9,889 nt of DNA from Nanobdellota archaeon (GCA_030640565.1 DAOWJD010000012.1:1-9889); one strand, 5' to 3'. Numbered from the stretch's first letter, positions 1-6,635 are shown. The notes: a model not told the origin generated them from the letters alone. Numbers and translations are program-made.

Positions 1-7
1 ATAAATC

Positions 8-13
8 TTTAAA
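8..13 (+). promoter_or_regulatory. Putative TATA box of the envelope gene cluster
   Basis: TTTAAA lies about 21 nt (centre to ATG) upstream of the first gene. This is a little closer than the 24-27 nt seen at other promoters in this window. There is no Shine-Dalgarno before the ATG at 32, so a leaderless or nearly leaderless mRNA is inferred. The window edge hides any BRE or further upstream sequence. Confidence 0.4.
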
Positions 14-31
14 GTAAAATAAGAATAGAAA

Positions 32-892
32 ATGAAAACACAAAATCTAGCTAAAATCACATTCGGATTTTTTCTTTTAGTTTTGACAATGGGATTTGTT
101 GCAGGAATTATTGTGGATTCTGATTATGAGACAATTTATCCTGGAGAATCTAAGAGAATAACACTTGAAATTGAGAATAATGAAAATTTTGACATTGAAG
201 ATGTTTCTCTTGCCTTAAATTTGAGCTGTCTTCCTTTTACAACTATCGGCAGTTCTGAAAAAGATGTGGATGATATTGACGAGGATGATAATGAAAAAGT
301 TTCTTTTAATTTAAGAGCATCAATAGACATAACTCCTGGAGATTATGATATTCCTTATATTTTAAAATATGTTGATGCAGAAGCAGAAAATAATTCTGAA
401 GCTCTTGAGAAAACAGGGAGTTTTGGATTAAGAGTTTCTGCTGAAACAGATCTTGATTTTGTAGTTGATGTTCAGGATAATGCGATAGTAGGGGAAGAGG
501 GAAAAATCTCTCTAGAGATAATCAATAAAGGTCTTGGGGAAATAAAATCTGTATCTGTTCAAATCTTTCCACAGGGATTTGAACTTCTCTCAAAAGATAA
601 GATTTTTATTGGAACAATAGATGCTGATGATTCTGATGCTGCAACATTTAATGTTATCTACAAAACCACTAACCCTGTTCTTTCTGCAAAAGTGGAATAC
701 AAAGATTTTGATAATAAAGACCAGACAGAAACTGTGAACCTATCTTTTAAAGTTTATACAAAAGAAGAAGCTCTTGAACTTGGAATTTTAAAAAGACCAA
801 ATTACATTACTTATCTGGTAATTGGGATTTTGGTTGTTGCATATATAATTCATAGAATTCTTAAGAAAAGAAAAAGAAGAAATAGGAGGTAA
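32..892 (+). CDS. Secreted, membrane-anchored S-layer-like (COG1361-type) protein
   Basis: A 286-aa envelope protein. Residues 1-24 form a signal peptide: Lys near the N-terminus, a hydrophobic core FFLLVLTMGFVA, then a polar mature start. Two beta-rich, Ig-like segments follow (about 30-130 and 137-240), with the pattern of a PGE/GEEG turn and then alternating ITLEIEN- or ISLEIIN-type strands seen in NEW3/CARDB/COG1361 proteins. A single transmembrane helix (about 260-277) and a very basic tail (KKRKRR) should leave most of the chain outside the cell. COG1361 proteins often sit beside ABC transporters of the LolD/MacB type in archaea, and a MacB-like permease lies two genes downstream, so it may be an extracytoplasmic partner of that transporter (inference). 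The region around residues 77-88 is strongly acidic (DVDDIDEDDNEK). Topology is well supported; the domain family is assigned by pattern only. Confidence 0.75.
   Translation: MKTQNLAKITFGFFLLVLTMGFVAGIIVDSDYETIYPGESKRITLEIENNENFDIEDVSLALNLSCLPFTTIGSSEKDVDDIDEDDNEKVSFNLRASIDITPGDYDIPYILKYVDAEAENNSEALEKTGSFGLRVSAETDLDFVVDVQDNAIVGEEGKISLEIINKGLGEIKSVSVQIFPQGFELLSKDKIFIGTIDADDSDAATFNVIYKTTNPVLSAKVEYKDFDNKDQTETVNLSFKVYTKEEALELGILKRPNYITYLVIGILVVAYIIHRILKKRKRRNRR
884..890 (+). promoter_or_regulatory. Strong Shine-Dalgarno AGGAGGT
   Basis: AGGAGGT, 8 nt before the ATG at 899 and overlapping the stop codon of the preceding gene. It is the most complete Shine-Dalgarno in the window, where most starts have weak sites or none. 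It fixes the start of the next gene and shows co-transcription with the preceding one. Confidence 0.85.
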
Positions 893-898
893 TTCTAA

Positions 899-1774
899 AT
901 GAATCCTAAACAAGTTGCCAAAGGATTACAAAGACTTAAAACAATTCTTAATGAAGAAGTTGCTGCAACAGAAAATCATCGTCAAGAAGTTATTAAGTCA
1001 GTTTATAATGATGTTATTTCTGGAATAACCTATTTTTCTGGTAAAAAAGAAAAGGCAACCCCTAAAAAAATAAGAAAGATTTTAGAAGAAAAAATTTGGT
1101 TGGTTTATATAAAATCAAATCATCCTTCTATAATTGGAAGGGGAAAACACCAGCTTGTAATAGATATTGGAAATAATCTTGTAGCAAAGACCCCTTATCA
1201 AAAAAGGAGCGATGGTGTTTTTGTGATTGGGAGAGCGCCTTATCCATTTATAAAAGAAACAAAAAATGTCCTCTCTGAGATAAATATAGAAACTCCTGAA
1301 ATGAATTTTTATAGATTTTATCTGAAGGGTTTAAATTTAAAGATTTTTACAAAAGTTAAACATTTTTGGCATAGTTCTAAAAGGGATAGGTATTTAGATA
1401 GAGGGGTTTTTTGGGAATTTCTTAAAAATTGCCCAAACTTTTGTGTTACTCCTGATCTTCGTGAAAACGGGCGTTATAATGTTGTTGATTATAGTGAAGA
1501 AAATGTGAAAAGATTAATTAATAAAAATTTTATTATTTCTCAATTTAAAGATCTATCTAAAAGATTAGAAAAAATGGTTCTTGATGAAAATTATAAACCA
1601 AGTCAAAAAATAATTTTAGAGTATGAATCGCACTACATGGATTCTGTTGAAGAAGCAATAAGTAAAATGTTTTTACTTCAGGTTCCTAAAAATCTTTCTG
1701 AAAAAGGAAAACTGATTGTAGGAGATCTTGATCATATATATGCATATCATGGTATGGGATGGAAGTTCAAATGA
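899..1774 (+). CDS. Unrecognised 291-aa cytoplasmic protein, perhaps kinase-like
   Basis: I do not recognise this family. It has no signal peptide or transmembrane segment. Residues 1-65 look helical and basic. Around 80-97 a Gly-rich stretch (GRGKHQLVIDIG) is followed by NLVAKTP, which recalls the glycine loop and beta-3 lysine of the protein-kinase-like fold. Residues 182-198 contain CVTPDLREN and YNVVDY, and the C-terminus contains GDLDHIYAYHGMGWKF. No HRD or DFG motif is visible, so a kinase-like fold is only a weak suggestion. The gene has the strongest Shine-Dalgarno in the window, starts just after the S-layer-like gene, and overlaps the ABC permease by ATGA, so it is probably made together with the transporter. 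It could be a regulator or assembly factor for that system (inference). Confidence 0.8.
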   Translation: MNPKQVAKGLQRLKTILNEEVAATENHRQEVIKSVYNDVISGITYFSGKKEKATPKKIRKILEEKIWLVYIKSNHPSIIGRGKHQLVIDIGNNLVAKTPYQKRSDGVFVIGRAPYPFIKETKNVLSEINIETPEMNFYRFYLKGLNLKIFTKVKHFWHSSKRDRYLDRGVFWEFLKNCPNFCVTPDLRENGRYNVVDYSEENVKRLINKNFIISQFKDLSKRLEKMVLDENYKPSQKIILEYESHYMDSVEEAISKMFLLQVPKNLSEKGKLIVGDLDHIYAYHGMGWKFK

Positions 1775-2985
1775 AAGATTATTTTTCTCTTGCATTTAAC
1801 AATCTCAAAAGAAGAAAACTTAGATCATGGTTAACTATGATTGGGATTTTTATAGGAATTGCAGCTGTGGTTGCTTTAATTTCTCTTGGACAGGGTTTAC
1901 AAGGATATTTAACAGAGACATTTGAAATGATGGGTGCAAATAAGTTAATTGTTACGCCTGGAAGAGGCATGGGGATGGGAATGATGGGAGGTGCTGATAA
2001 ATTAACTCCTAAAGATTTGGATGCTATAAAAAAAACAAAAGGGGTTGATATAGTTACAGAAATGATTTATGGTTCTAGTTTAATCAAATCTAAAGATGAA
2101 TCAAAACCAACATTTGTCATTGGCTTGCCGACAGATGAAACAGCAAATATTTTTAAAGAAATGCAGGGATTTGAACCTGAACAAGGCAGGGATTTGAAAG
2201 AGGGAGATAAAGATAAAGTTGTTATAGGTTTTTTGATTGCTAAAGACAAGGGTTTTTTTGATGATGGGGTGAATTTAAGAGATAAACTTATTATACAAGG
2301 AAAAGAATTTCGAGTAGTTGGTGTAATGGAACAAATAGGAAACCCGGCAGATGATTCTCAGGTTTATATTCCTCTTGAAACAGCTAAAGAAATTTTTGAT
2401 AAAGAAGATGAAATAGATATGATTTATGTTCAGATAAAAACTGGTTTTGATTCTAATGAAGTTGCAGAAAACATTGAAAAGAAGTTAAGGAGAACGAGAG
2501 ATGAAAAAAAAGGAGAAGAAACTTTTTCAGTTCAAACTTTTGAACAGCTTTTAGAAACTTTTTCAAATATATTTGCTGTTGTTCAGGGGGTTTTAGTTGG
2601 AATAGCTGCTATTTCTCTTCTTGTTGGAGGAATAGGAATTATGAATACAATGTATACTTCTGTTTTAGAAAGAACTAAAGAAATCGGAACAATGAAAGCT
2701 ATTGGAGCAAAAAACTCAGATATTCTTAAGATATTTTTATTTGAATCTGGTTTGCTCGGGCTGGTTGGAGGAGCAATTGGTATTTTAATCGGGATTGGCC
2801 TTGCAAAAGGAACAGAATACATTGCTACTACAGCTCTTGGAACTCCTTTCTTACAAGCAGCTTTACCTCTTTATTTAATCGTCGGTGCACTTGCATTTTC
2901 TTTCTTAATTGGAACTGCTTCTGGGATTTTACCAGCAATGCAGGCTGCAAAATTAAAACCAGCTGATGCACTTAGATATGAGTAA
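1771..2985 (+). CDS. MacB/FtsX-type ABC transporter permease
   Basis: A 404-aa permease of the MacB/LolC/FtsX family. The N-terminal motif LAFNNLKRRKLRSWLTMIGI leads into TM1 (about 21-43). A large extracytoplasmic MacB_PCD domain follows (about 45-270), containing a Gly/Met-rich run GMGMGMMGG at 66-74. The FtsX domain has TM2 (about 278-300), the cytoplasmic coupling segment ERTKEIGTMKAIGAKNSDIL, TM3 and TM4, and ends in the typical AAKLKPADALRYE. Such permeases work as dimers with a separate LolD/MacB-type ATPase and use ATP for mechanotransmission or export rather than classical import. No ATPase is encoded here; it may lie upstream of base 1 or elsewhere. I chose ATG 1771 over the in-frame ATG 1759: 1771 gives an ATGA overlap with the previous gene, has GGATGG at 1757-1762 as a Shine-Dalgarno, and yields the family's usual N-terminus. 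Confidence 0.93.
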   Translation: MKDYFSLAFNNLKRRKLRSWLTMIGIFIGIAAVVALISLGQGLQGYLTETFEMMGANKLIVTPGRGMGMGMMGGADKLTPKDLDAIKKTKGVDIVTEMIYGSSLIKSKDESKPTFVIGLPTDETANIFKEMQGFEPEQGRDLKEGDKDKVVIGFLIAKDKGFFDDGVNLRDKLIIQGKEFRVVGVMEQIGNPADDSQVYIPLETAKEIFDKEDEIDMIYVQIKTGFDSNEVAENIEKKLRRTRDEKKGEETFSVQTFEQLLETFSNIFAVVQGVLVGIAAISLLVGGIGIMNTMYTSVLERTKEIGTMKAIGAKNSDILKIFLFESGLLGLVGGAIGILIGIGLAKGTEYIATTALGTPFLQAALPLYLIVGALAFSFLIGTASGILPAMQAAKLKPADALRYE

Positions 2986-2987
2986 GG

Positions 2988-2993
2988 TTTAAA
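2988..2993 (+). promoter_or_regulatory. TATA box of the zinc-ribbon gene
   Basis: TTTAAA starts 3 nt after the permease stop codon. Transcription should begin near 3016, giving a leader of about 26 nt that contains the GAGG Shine-Dalgarno at 3031-3034 before the ATG at 3042. Confidence 0.5.
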
Positions 2994-2998
2994 AACTA

Positions 2999-3010
2999 TT
3001 TTTATTTTTT
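2999..3010 (+). terminator. Oligo-T terminator after the ABC permease gene
   Basis: Two T runs (TTTTT, A, TTTTTT) follow the permease stop with no hairpin, the usual form of an archaeal intrinsic terminator. They fall between the next gene's TATA box and its predicted start site, so they would stop readthrough from the envelope cluster without affecting the new transcript. Confidence 0.5.
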
Positions 3011-3041
3011 AAGAGACTAGGTAAGAAAAAGAGGTTTTGAG

Positions 3042-3239
3042 ATGAATAAAAAATGTATTTATTGTGGTGTAGAAATTCCTGTAGAAAGTGTTATTGATTT
3101 CTGTTCTAAATGCGGAAAAAGTGTTTGGGGAGAAAAGATGTTTGATACTATTGTACAAAACATGGAAGAAGCAAGAAGAAAAGATGATTTAATTCCAATG
3201 AACTTTCTAGAATCTTCTAAAGATGTTCAAAAACTCTGA
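3042..3239 (+). CDS. Small zinc-ribbon protein
   Basis: A 65-aa protein with CIYC at residues 5-8 and CSKC at 21-24. These four cysteines fit a single tetrahedral zinc site of the zinc-ribbon type. The remainder (KMFDTIVQNMEEARRKDDL) is predicted to be one amphipathic helix, followed by a short polar tail. The gene has its own TATA box and a GAGG Shine-Dalgarno (3031-3034). The zinc ribbon suggests nucleic-acid or protein binding, but nothing in the sequence says which. Proteins of this form appear to be common beside information-processing genes in small-genome archaea (recollection, not checked). It lies just upstream of the rpl21e operon, on the same strand but separated from it by a second promoter. 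Confidence 0.8.
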   Translation: MNKKCIYCGVEIPVESVIDFCSKCGKSVWGEKMFDTIVQNMEEARRKDDLIPMNFLESSKDVQKL

Positions 3240-3272
3240 GATTAAAACAAGATTTCTTTGTAAAAGATAGTT

Positions 3273-3281
3273 TTTTAAATA
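3273..3281 (+). promoter_or_regulatory. TATA box of the rpl21e-rpo3 operon, probably leaderless
   Basis: TTTTAAATA is centred about 24.5 nt before the rpl21e ATG at 3301, so transcription should start at or next to the start codon. GGTGA at 3283-3287 resembles a Shine-Dalgarno but is 13 nt from the ATG and upstream of the predicted start site, so it is probably not used. Confidence 0.6.
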
Positions 3282-3300
3282 AGGTGAATTTGGATAAATT

Positions 3301-3567
3301 ATGGTCAAAAAGAAGAAAATCAGAAGGAAAGGAAAGTTGCAGCTCAGCAGATATTTCCAGGAGCTTAGTGAGGGAGATTTTGTTGCAGTTGTAAAAGAAC
3401 CCTCTGTACAATCAAAATTTCCAGTAAGAATTCAAGGAAAAACAGGTGTTGTAAAAGGGAAGAGAGGGGGGTCTTATATGATAAAAATTAAAGATCAAGA
3501 AAAAGAAAAGAAATTTTTAATCGCCCCAATTCATCTAAAAAAAATAAAAATTGGGAAACCACAATAA
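3301..3567 (+). CDS. rpl21e: 50S ribosomal protein L21e (eL21)
   Basis: An 88-aa basic protein of the archaeal/eukaryotic eL21 family, a component of the large subunit. Recognisable family features are LSRYFQELSEGDFVAVV (the 'L..YL..Y..GD.V.I' segment), then RIQGKTGVVKGKRGGSYMIKI, matching the conserved 'F.GKTG.V....G.AY.V.V' core, and the closing IAPIHLKKIK, matching 'vrPEHL'. It is slightly shorter than the roughly 95-residue archaeal form because the N-terminal segment preceding LSRYF is condensed to MVKKKKIRRKGKLQ. It begins the operon, followed 11 nt later by rpo4, the order commonly seen in archaea (rpl21e-rpoF-DUF655). The start is supported by the TATA box 24-25 nt upstream and the basic N-terminus. 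Confidence 0.9.
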   Translation: MVKKKKIRRKGKLQLSRYFQELSEGDFVAVVKEPSVQSKFPVRIQGKTGVVKGKRGGSYMIKIKDQEKEKKFLIAPIHLKKIKIGKPQ

Positions 3568-3578
3568 AAAACATTACA

Positions 3579-3881
3579 ATGATAAAAAATATGACTCCTT
3601 TAAGCATGACAGAAGCCCTTGAATACATGAAAGAGGAGGATAGTAATGTAGAAATCAAGAAATTTATAAAAAAATTTACAAATCTAAAACCTGAAAAAGC
3701 AAAAGAAATGAGGAAAAAATTTGAAGGTTTTGATTTAATGAAAATGAAACCAGAACACATAGCTAAAATAATTGATTTACTCCCAAAAGATCCTGAGAAT
3801 TTAAACAAAATTTTTAATGATGTTAGTCTTAATGAAGAAGAAACAAAAAAAATACTTGGAACAAATGAGGAAGTCAAATAA
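3579..3881 (+). CDS. rpo4: DNA-directed RNA polymerase subunit Rpo4 (RpoF)
   Basis: A 100-aa protein matching archaeal Rpo4/RpoF, the homologue of eukaryotic Rpb4. With Rpo7 it forms the polymerase stalk, which aids open-complex formation and contacts the nascent RNA. The N-terminal TPLSMTEALEYM (strand plus helix that packs on Rpo7) and the helical HRDC-like C-terminal region (KPEHIAKIIDLLPKDPENLNKIF) are the family's hallmarks. ATG 3579 is taken as the start; an in-frame ATG at 3591 would start exactly at MTPLSM and is a reasonable alternative. Neither has a Shine-Dalgarno. The position between rpl21e and DUF655 is the classical archaeal context and strengthens the call. Confidence 0.93.
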   Translation: MIKNMTPLSMTEALEYMKEEDSNVEIKKFIKKFTNLKPEKAKEMRKKFEGFDLMKMKPEHIAKIIDLLPKDPENLNKIFNDVSLNEEETKKILGTNEEVK

Positions 3882-3886
3882 GAAAA

Positions 3887-4423
3887 ATGAGAGAGGAAAA
3901 ACATGCAATAGTCTTAGAATATCTGCCAAATGGGTATCCTTTGGAGAAGAAAATGATGCCTGTAGCCCAGGCTATAGGAGAATTAAATCTTACTCTTCTA
4001 GAATTAGTTCCTAGGAGGGGTGTTTCTTTAGAGATAGGAGAGAAAGTTTATATTGGTGAGGGTAAAAGAGATAAAATTTATTACATTCTCGGACGACTCC
4101 ACCATGAAAAGATTACAGAAGCTGCTAAAAATCAGCTACAAGAATTCATAAATGGGGTAGTTAAAAAAAAGGAGAGTGAATTTATTGAGATTTTTAACAA
4201 ATCTGAAGCAATAAACAAAAGAATACATCAGATAGAATTTCTTCCTGGATTTGGAAAAAAACATAGGAAAGAAATTCTTGAAAAAAGACAGGAAAAACCT
4301 TTTGAAAGTTTTGAAGATATGAAAAAAAGACTTCAAAATCTTCCTGATCCTGAAAAAGCAATAGAAAAAAGAATGATAAAGGAATTAACAGAGTTTGAAA
4401 GACATAAATTGTTTATAAAATAA
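3887..4423 (+). CDS. DUF655 (COG1491) predicted RNA-binding protein
   Basis: A 178-aa member of DUF655, an archaeal family encoded next to rpoF. The N-terminal half (HAIVLEYLPNGYP, then LLELVPRRGVSLEIGEKVYIG and YILGRLHHEKIT) resembles a small beta-barrel of the OB type. The second half carries a helix-hairpin-helix signature, LPGFGKKHRKEILEKRQEKPF, with a following FEDMKKRL helix, typical of sequence-independent nucleic-acid binding. The exact molecular role is unknown. It starts 5 nt after the rpo4 stop and ends 9 nt before rps13. In many archaea the 16S rRNA dimethyltransferase gene ksgA follows DUF655; here rps13 follows directly. Confidence 0.92.
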   Translation: MREEKHAIVLEYLPNGYPLEKKMMPVAQAIGELNLTLLELVPRRGVSLEIGEKVYIGEGKRDKIYYILGRLHHEKITEAAKNQLQEFINGVVKKKESEFIEIFNKSEAINKRIHQIEFLPGFGKKHRKEILEKRQEKPFESFEDMKKRLQNLPDPEKAIEKRMIKELTEFERHKLFIK

Positions 4424-4432
4424 TAAAATAGA

Positions 4433-4930
4433 ATGGAACAAAAACAAAAAACAGACGAAGAAAGATATAAAGAAAGAATGATTAGGATTCTCTCTGAAGA
4501 TATAGAAGGAGGGATGACTGTTTATGCGGGATTGACAAAAATAAAAGGGGTTTCATGGGGTTTAGCTAATGCTGTTTGTAAAGTATTAAAAATTGATAAA
4601 AACAGAAAAGCGGGTTCTTTAACAGATATGGAAATTAAAAAAATATCTGATTTTATAAAAAATCCTCAGCTTCCTTCGTTTATTCTTAACAGAAGGTTTG
4701 ATTTTGAGACAGGAAAAGACAAACACCTTATAGGAACTGATCTTGAATTACAAAAGGAGTTTGACATTAAACGGCTAAAGAAAATAAAAAGTTATAAGGG
4801 GATAAGACACGGTGCAGGTCTTCCTGTAAGAGGACAAAGAACAAAAAGTCATTTTAGAAAAAATAAGGCCAAGGGCGCTGGAATTAAAAAGAAAGTAAAA
4901 ACGGTGGGATCATATGAAAAGAAAACATAA
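4433..4930 (+). CDS. rps13: 30S ribosomal protein S13 (uS13)
   Basis: A 165-aa S13, which sits in the head of the small subunit, contacts the P-site tRNA and forms bridges to the 50S. Visible features are IRILSEDIEGGMTVYAGLTKIKGVSWGLANAV (N-terminal core with the H2TH-like helices), the long central helix region, and the conserved C-terminal IRHGAGLPVRGQRTKSHFRKNKAKG. The first 15 residues (MEQKQKTDEERYKER) are a charged extension before the conserved core; an internal in-frame ATG at 4478 would remove it. I keep 4433 because such extensions are common and it leaves a short 9-nt gap to DUF655. The last 17 nt overlap rps4 in another frame. Confidence 0.95.
   Translation: MEQKQKTDEERYKERMIRILSEDIEGGMTVYAGLTKIKGVSWGLANAVCKVLKIDKNRKAGSLTDMEIKKISDFIKNPQLPSFILNRRFDFETGKDKHLIGTDLELQKEFDIKRLKKIKSYKGIRHGAGLPVRGQRTKSHFRKNKAKGAGIKKKVKTVGSYEKKT
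4903..4910 (+). promoter_or_regulatory. Shine-Dalgarno GGTGGGAT of rps4
   Basis: GGTG at 4903-4906, inside the rps13 coding sequence, lies about 7 nt before the rps4 ATG at 4914. It supports that start and hence the 17-nt overlap of the two genes. Confidence 0.6.
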
Positions 4931-5429
4931 AAAATATTCAAAACCAAAAAGACCTTTTGATAAAGAACGAATTGATGAAGAAGCAAGAATAAAAAATGAG
5001 TTTGGGTTGAAAAATAAAAAAGAAATCTGGAGGGCAGGGTCTGAGATTAAAAGGATGAGGGAAAAAGCAAAAAAATTAATTTCTGCCAGTTCTGAAGAAC
5101 AAAATGCTTTATTTGAAAGATTAAAAAAAATAGGTTTGGAAGTGAATTCAATTGCAGATATTCTTTCATTAGACAAAGAAGATTATTTAAAAAGGCGACT
5201 TCAAACAATTCTTGTAAAAAAAAGACTTGCGTTGTCTCCAAAAAGTGCTAGGCAGTTAATTGTTCATAAAAAAGTTTTAATAAATAATAATGTTATTAAC
5301 AGTCCTTCATATATTGTTCCTCTTGAATTCGAGGAAAAAATATCTTTGAAAAAGAAAGATAAAAAAAAGGTAGAAAAAGTTAAAATTGAGGAAACTCCGA
5401 GCGAAATAGGAGTTGAGATTAAACAATAA
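4914..5429 (+). CDS. rps4: 30S ribosomal protein S4 (uS4)
   Basis: A 171-aa S4, a primary 16S rRNA-binding protein that nucleates the small-subunit body. It has the archaeal N-terminal form without zinc-binding cysteines (HKKYSKPKRPFDKERIDEEARIKNEFGLKNKKEIWRA), a helical middle, and the S4 RNA-binding domain at about residues 93-150 with RRLQTILVKKRLALSPKSAR and QLIVHKKVLINNNVINSPSYIV. The tail (about 146-171) is rich in Lys and Glu and looks disordered. It overlaps rps13 by 17 nt and ends 2 nt before rps11. The gene order rps13-rps4-rps11-rpo3 is the conserved archaeal alpha-operon-like arrangement. Confidence 0.95.
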   Translation: MKRKHKKYSKPKRPFDKERIDEEARIKNEFGLKNKKEIWRAGSEIKRMREKAKKLISASSEEQNALFERLKKIGLEVNSIADILSLDKEDYLKRRLQTILVKKRLALSPKSARQLIVHKKVLINNNVINSPSYIVPLEFEEKISLKKKDKKKVEKVKIEETPSEIGVEIKQ

Positions 5430-5431
5430 AA

Positions 5432-5851
5432 ATGAAATCAGAAACAATACAGAAAACAGAAGAGAAAAAAGAAAAGAAAAAGGCAGAGGCTGTTGTAAAT
5501 ATTTACACTTCTTTCAATAATACTATTGTTCATGTTACAGATATGTCTGGGAAAACTCTTACAAAAGTTACTGGTGGAATGGTTACAAAACACGGACGAC
5601 TTAAGGCAAATCCCACAATAGCTATGTTTATTGCAAAAAGGGTTGGGGAGAATTTGCATGACATAGGTGTTGGCTCTTTATATTTCAGGATAAGAGCAAA
5701 AACACGAAATCCTGTTCCAGGACCTGGAGCAAATGCAATAGTAAAAAGTCTTTCAAGAGAGGGATTTAAAATACTTAATATATTAGATACTACAAGATTC
5801 CCTAGGGGAGGACCTAAGAAAAAAGGGGGAAGACGTGGAAGAAGACCATAA
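5432..5851 (+). CDS. rps11: 30S ribosomal protein S11 (uS11)
   Basis: A 139-aa S11, a platform protein contacting 16S rRNA near the E site. The conserved core is clear: VVNIYTSFNNTIVHVTDMSG, then KVTGGMVTKHGRLKANPTIAMF, VGSLYFRIRAKTRNPVPGPGANAIVKSL, and the C-terminal RFPRGGPKKKGGRRGRRP, whose GGRRGRR end is nearly invariant. Residues 1-19 form a Lys/Glu-rich extension (MKSETIQKTEEKKEKKKAE) replacing the usual 'KWGIAHI' lead. It begins 2 nt after the rps4 stop and has no Shine-Dalgarno, so translation probably depends on termination-reinitiation (inference). Confidence 0.96.
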   Translation: MKSETIQKTEEKKEKKKAEAVVNIYTSFNNTIVHVTDMSGKTLTKVTGGMVTKHGRLKANPTIAMFIAKRVGENLHDIGVGSLYFRIRAKTRNPVPGPGANAIVKSLSREGFKILNILDTTRFPRGGPKKKGGRRGRRP

Positions 5852-5852
5852 A

Positions 5853-5860
5853 TTTAAAAA
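5853..5860 (+). promoter_or_regulatory. Internal TATA box directly before rpo3
   Basis: TTTAAAAA in the 30-nt gap between rps11 and rpo3, centred 26.5 nt before the rpo3 ATG. The spacing matches the leaderless promoters elsewhere in the window, so rpo3 may be transcribed on its own as well as by operon readthrough. Confidence 0.5.
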
Positions 5861-5881
5861 TGGGATTTATTAAAGAATAAA

Positions 5882-6601
5882 ATGAAAAAAATAGAAAAGA
5901 CAGAAAACCAAATTATTTTTACAGCAGAGATAGAGGAAACTGTTACAAATTCTATAAGAAGATATGTGAACCAAATTCCTATTCTTGCTGTTGATGAAGT
6001 TGAAATTTCAAAAAATGATTCTGCTCTTTATGACGAAACTGTTGCGCATAGAATAGGTCTTATACCTTTAAAGATGGAAGGCTCTTTGACAAAAAAACCA
6101 GGAAAACTTAAACTTGATGTAAAAAAAGAAGGAGTGGTTTATTCTGAAGAATTAAAAGGAAATCCTGCTGTGGTGCATAAAAATATGCCAATTACACTTC
6201 TTAACAATAATCAGGAGCTTCAAATTGTTGCAACAATAAAGGCAGGAAAAGGTTCTGAACATTCAAAATTCTCACCAGGATTAATATTTTACAGAAATGT
6301 GGTTGAGATAGTTGTTGACAAAGAATTTTATGAAGAAATAAGAAAGGTGTGTCCTGACGCAGAAATAAAGGAAAAAGGAGATAAAATCATAATCATCGAC
6401 GATAAAAAAGGAGAAGTTGCAGATGTTTGTGAAGGAATTTTAGACAAGAAAAAGAAAAAGGCTGAAATTAATCCTACAGGTGAACTCATAATAACTATTG
6501 AATCTTTTGGCCAAATAAGTGTGGAAGATATTTTTAAAAAATCCATAGAAACTTTAAAAAAAGATTTTGCATCTGTTGCAAAGGAAATTAAAAAGATTTA
6601 A
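5882..6601 (+). CDS. rpo3: DNA-directed RNA polymerase subunit Rpo3 (RpoD)
   Basis: A 239-aa Rpo3 (RpoD), homologous to eukaryotic Rpb3 and half of the bacterial alpha dimer. With Rpo11 it forms the platform on which polymerase assembles. The alpha-type N-terminus is clear: FTAEIEETVTNSIRRYVNQI, AVDEVEISKNDSALYDETVAHRIGLIPL, and later HSKFSPG (residues 127-133) and ESFGQ. The extra D3 domain (about 147-206) has only two cysteines, C157 (VCPDAE) and C183 (DVCEGI). Homologues that bind an Fe-S cluster carry at least four in this domain, so the cluster is probably lost while the fold is kept. It follows rps11 as in other archaea and is convergent with the patatin gene. Confidence 0.94.
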   Translation: MKKIEKTENQIIFTAEIEETVTNSIRRYVNQIPILAVDEVEISKNDSALYDETVAHRIGLIPLKMEGSLTKKPGKLKLDVKKEGVVYSEELKGNPAVVHKNMPITLLNNNQELQIVATIKAGKGSEHSKFSPGLIFYRNVVEIVVDKEFYEEIRKVCPDAEIKEKGDKIIIIDDKKGEVADVCEGILDKKKKKAEINPTGELIITIESFGQISVEDIFKKSIETLKKDFASVAKEIKKI

Positions 6602-6635
6602 GTGGTTTTTATTCTAATATGTTTTGCACAAAAAG
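6602..6635. terminator. Bidirectional T-rich terminator between rpo3 and the patatin gene
   Basis: The 34-nt convergent gap has TTTTT at 6606-6610 for the plus-strand operon. For the minus strand, the complement of AAAAAG at 6630-6635 is a T run directly after the patatin stop codon. There is no hairpin, consistent with archaeal oligo-T termination. Confidence 0.45.

Noticed and set aside
1759..1770. Upstream start for the ABC permease adding MEVQ
   Set aside because: ATG 1771 has a Shine-Dalgarno, an ATGA overlap and the normal family N-terminus; ATG 1759 has none of these.
3488..3904. 138-codon minus-strand ORF opposite rpo4
   Set aside because: Its Phe/Ser/Leu-rich sequence is what the complement of Lys/Glu-rich coding DNA gives; it lies opposite a clear rpo4 gene.
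3817..4014. 65-codon plus-strand ORF overlapping the rpo4 and DUF655 genes
   Set aside because: Out of frame with two well-recognised genes and without a family-like sequence; a shadow ORF.
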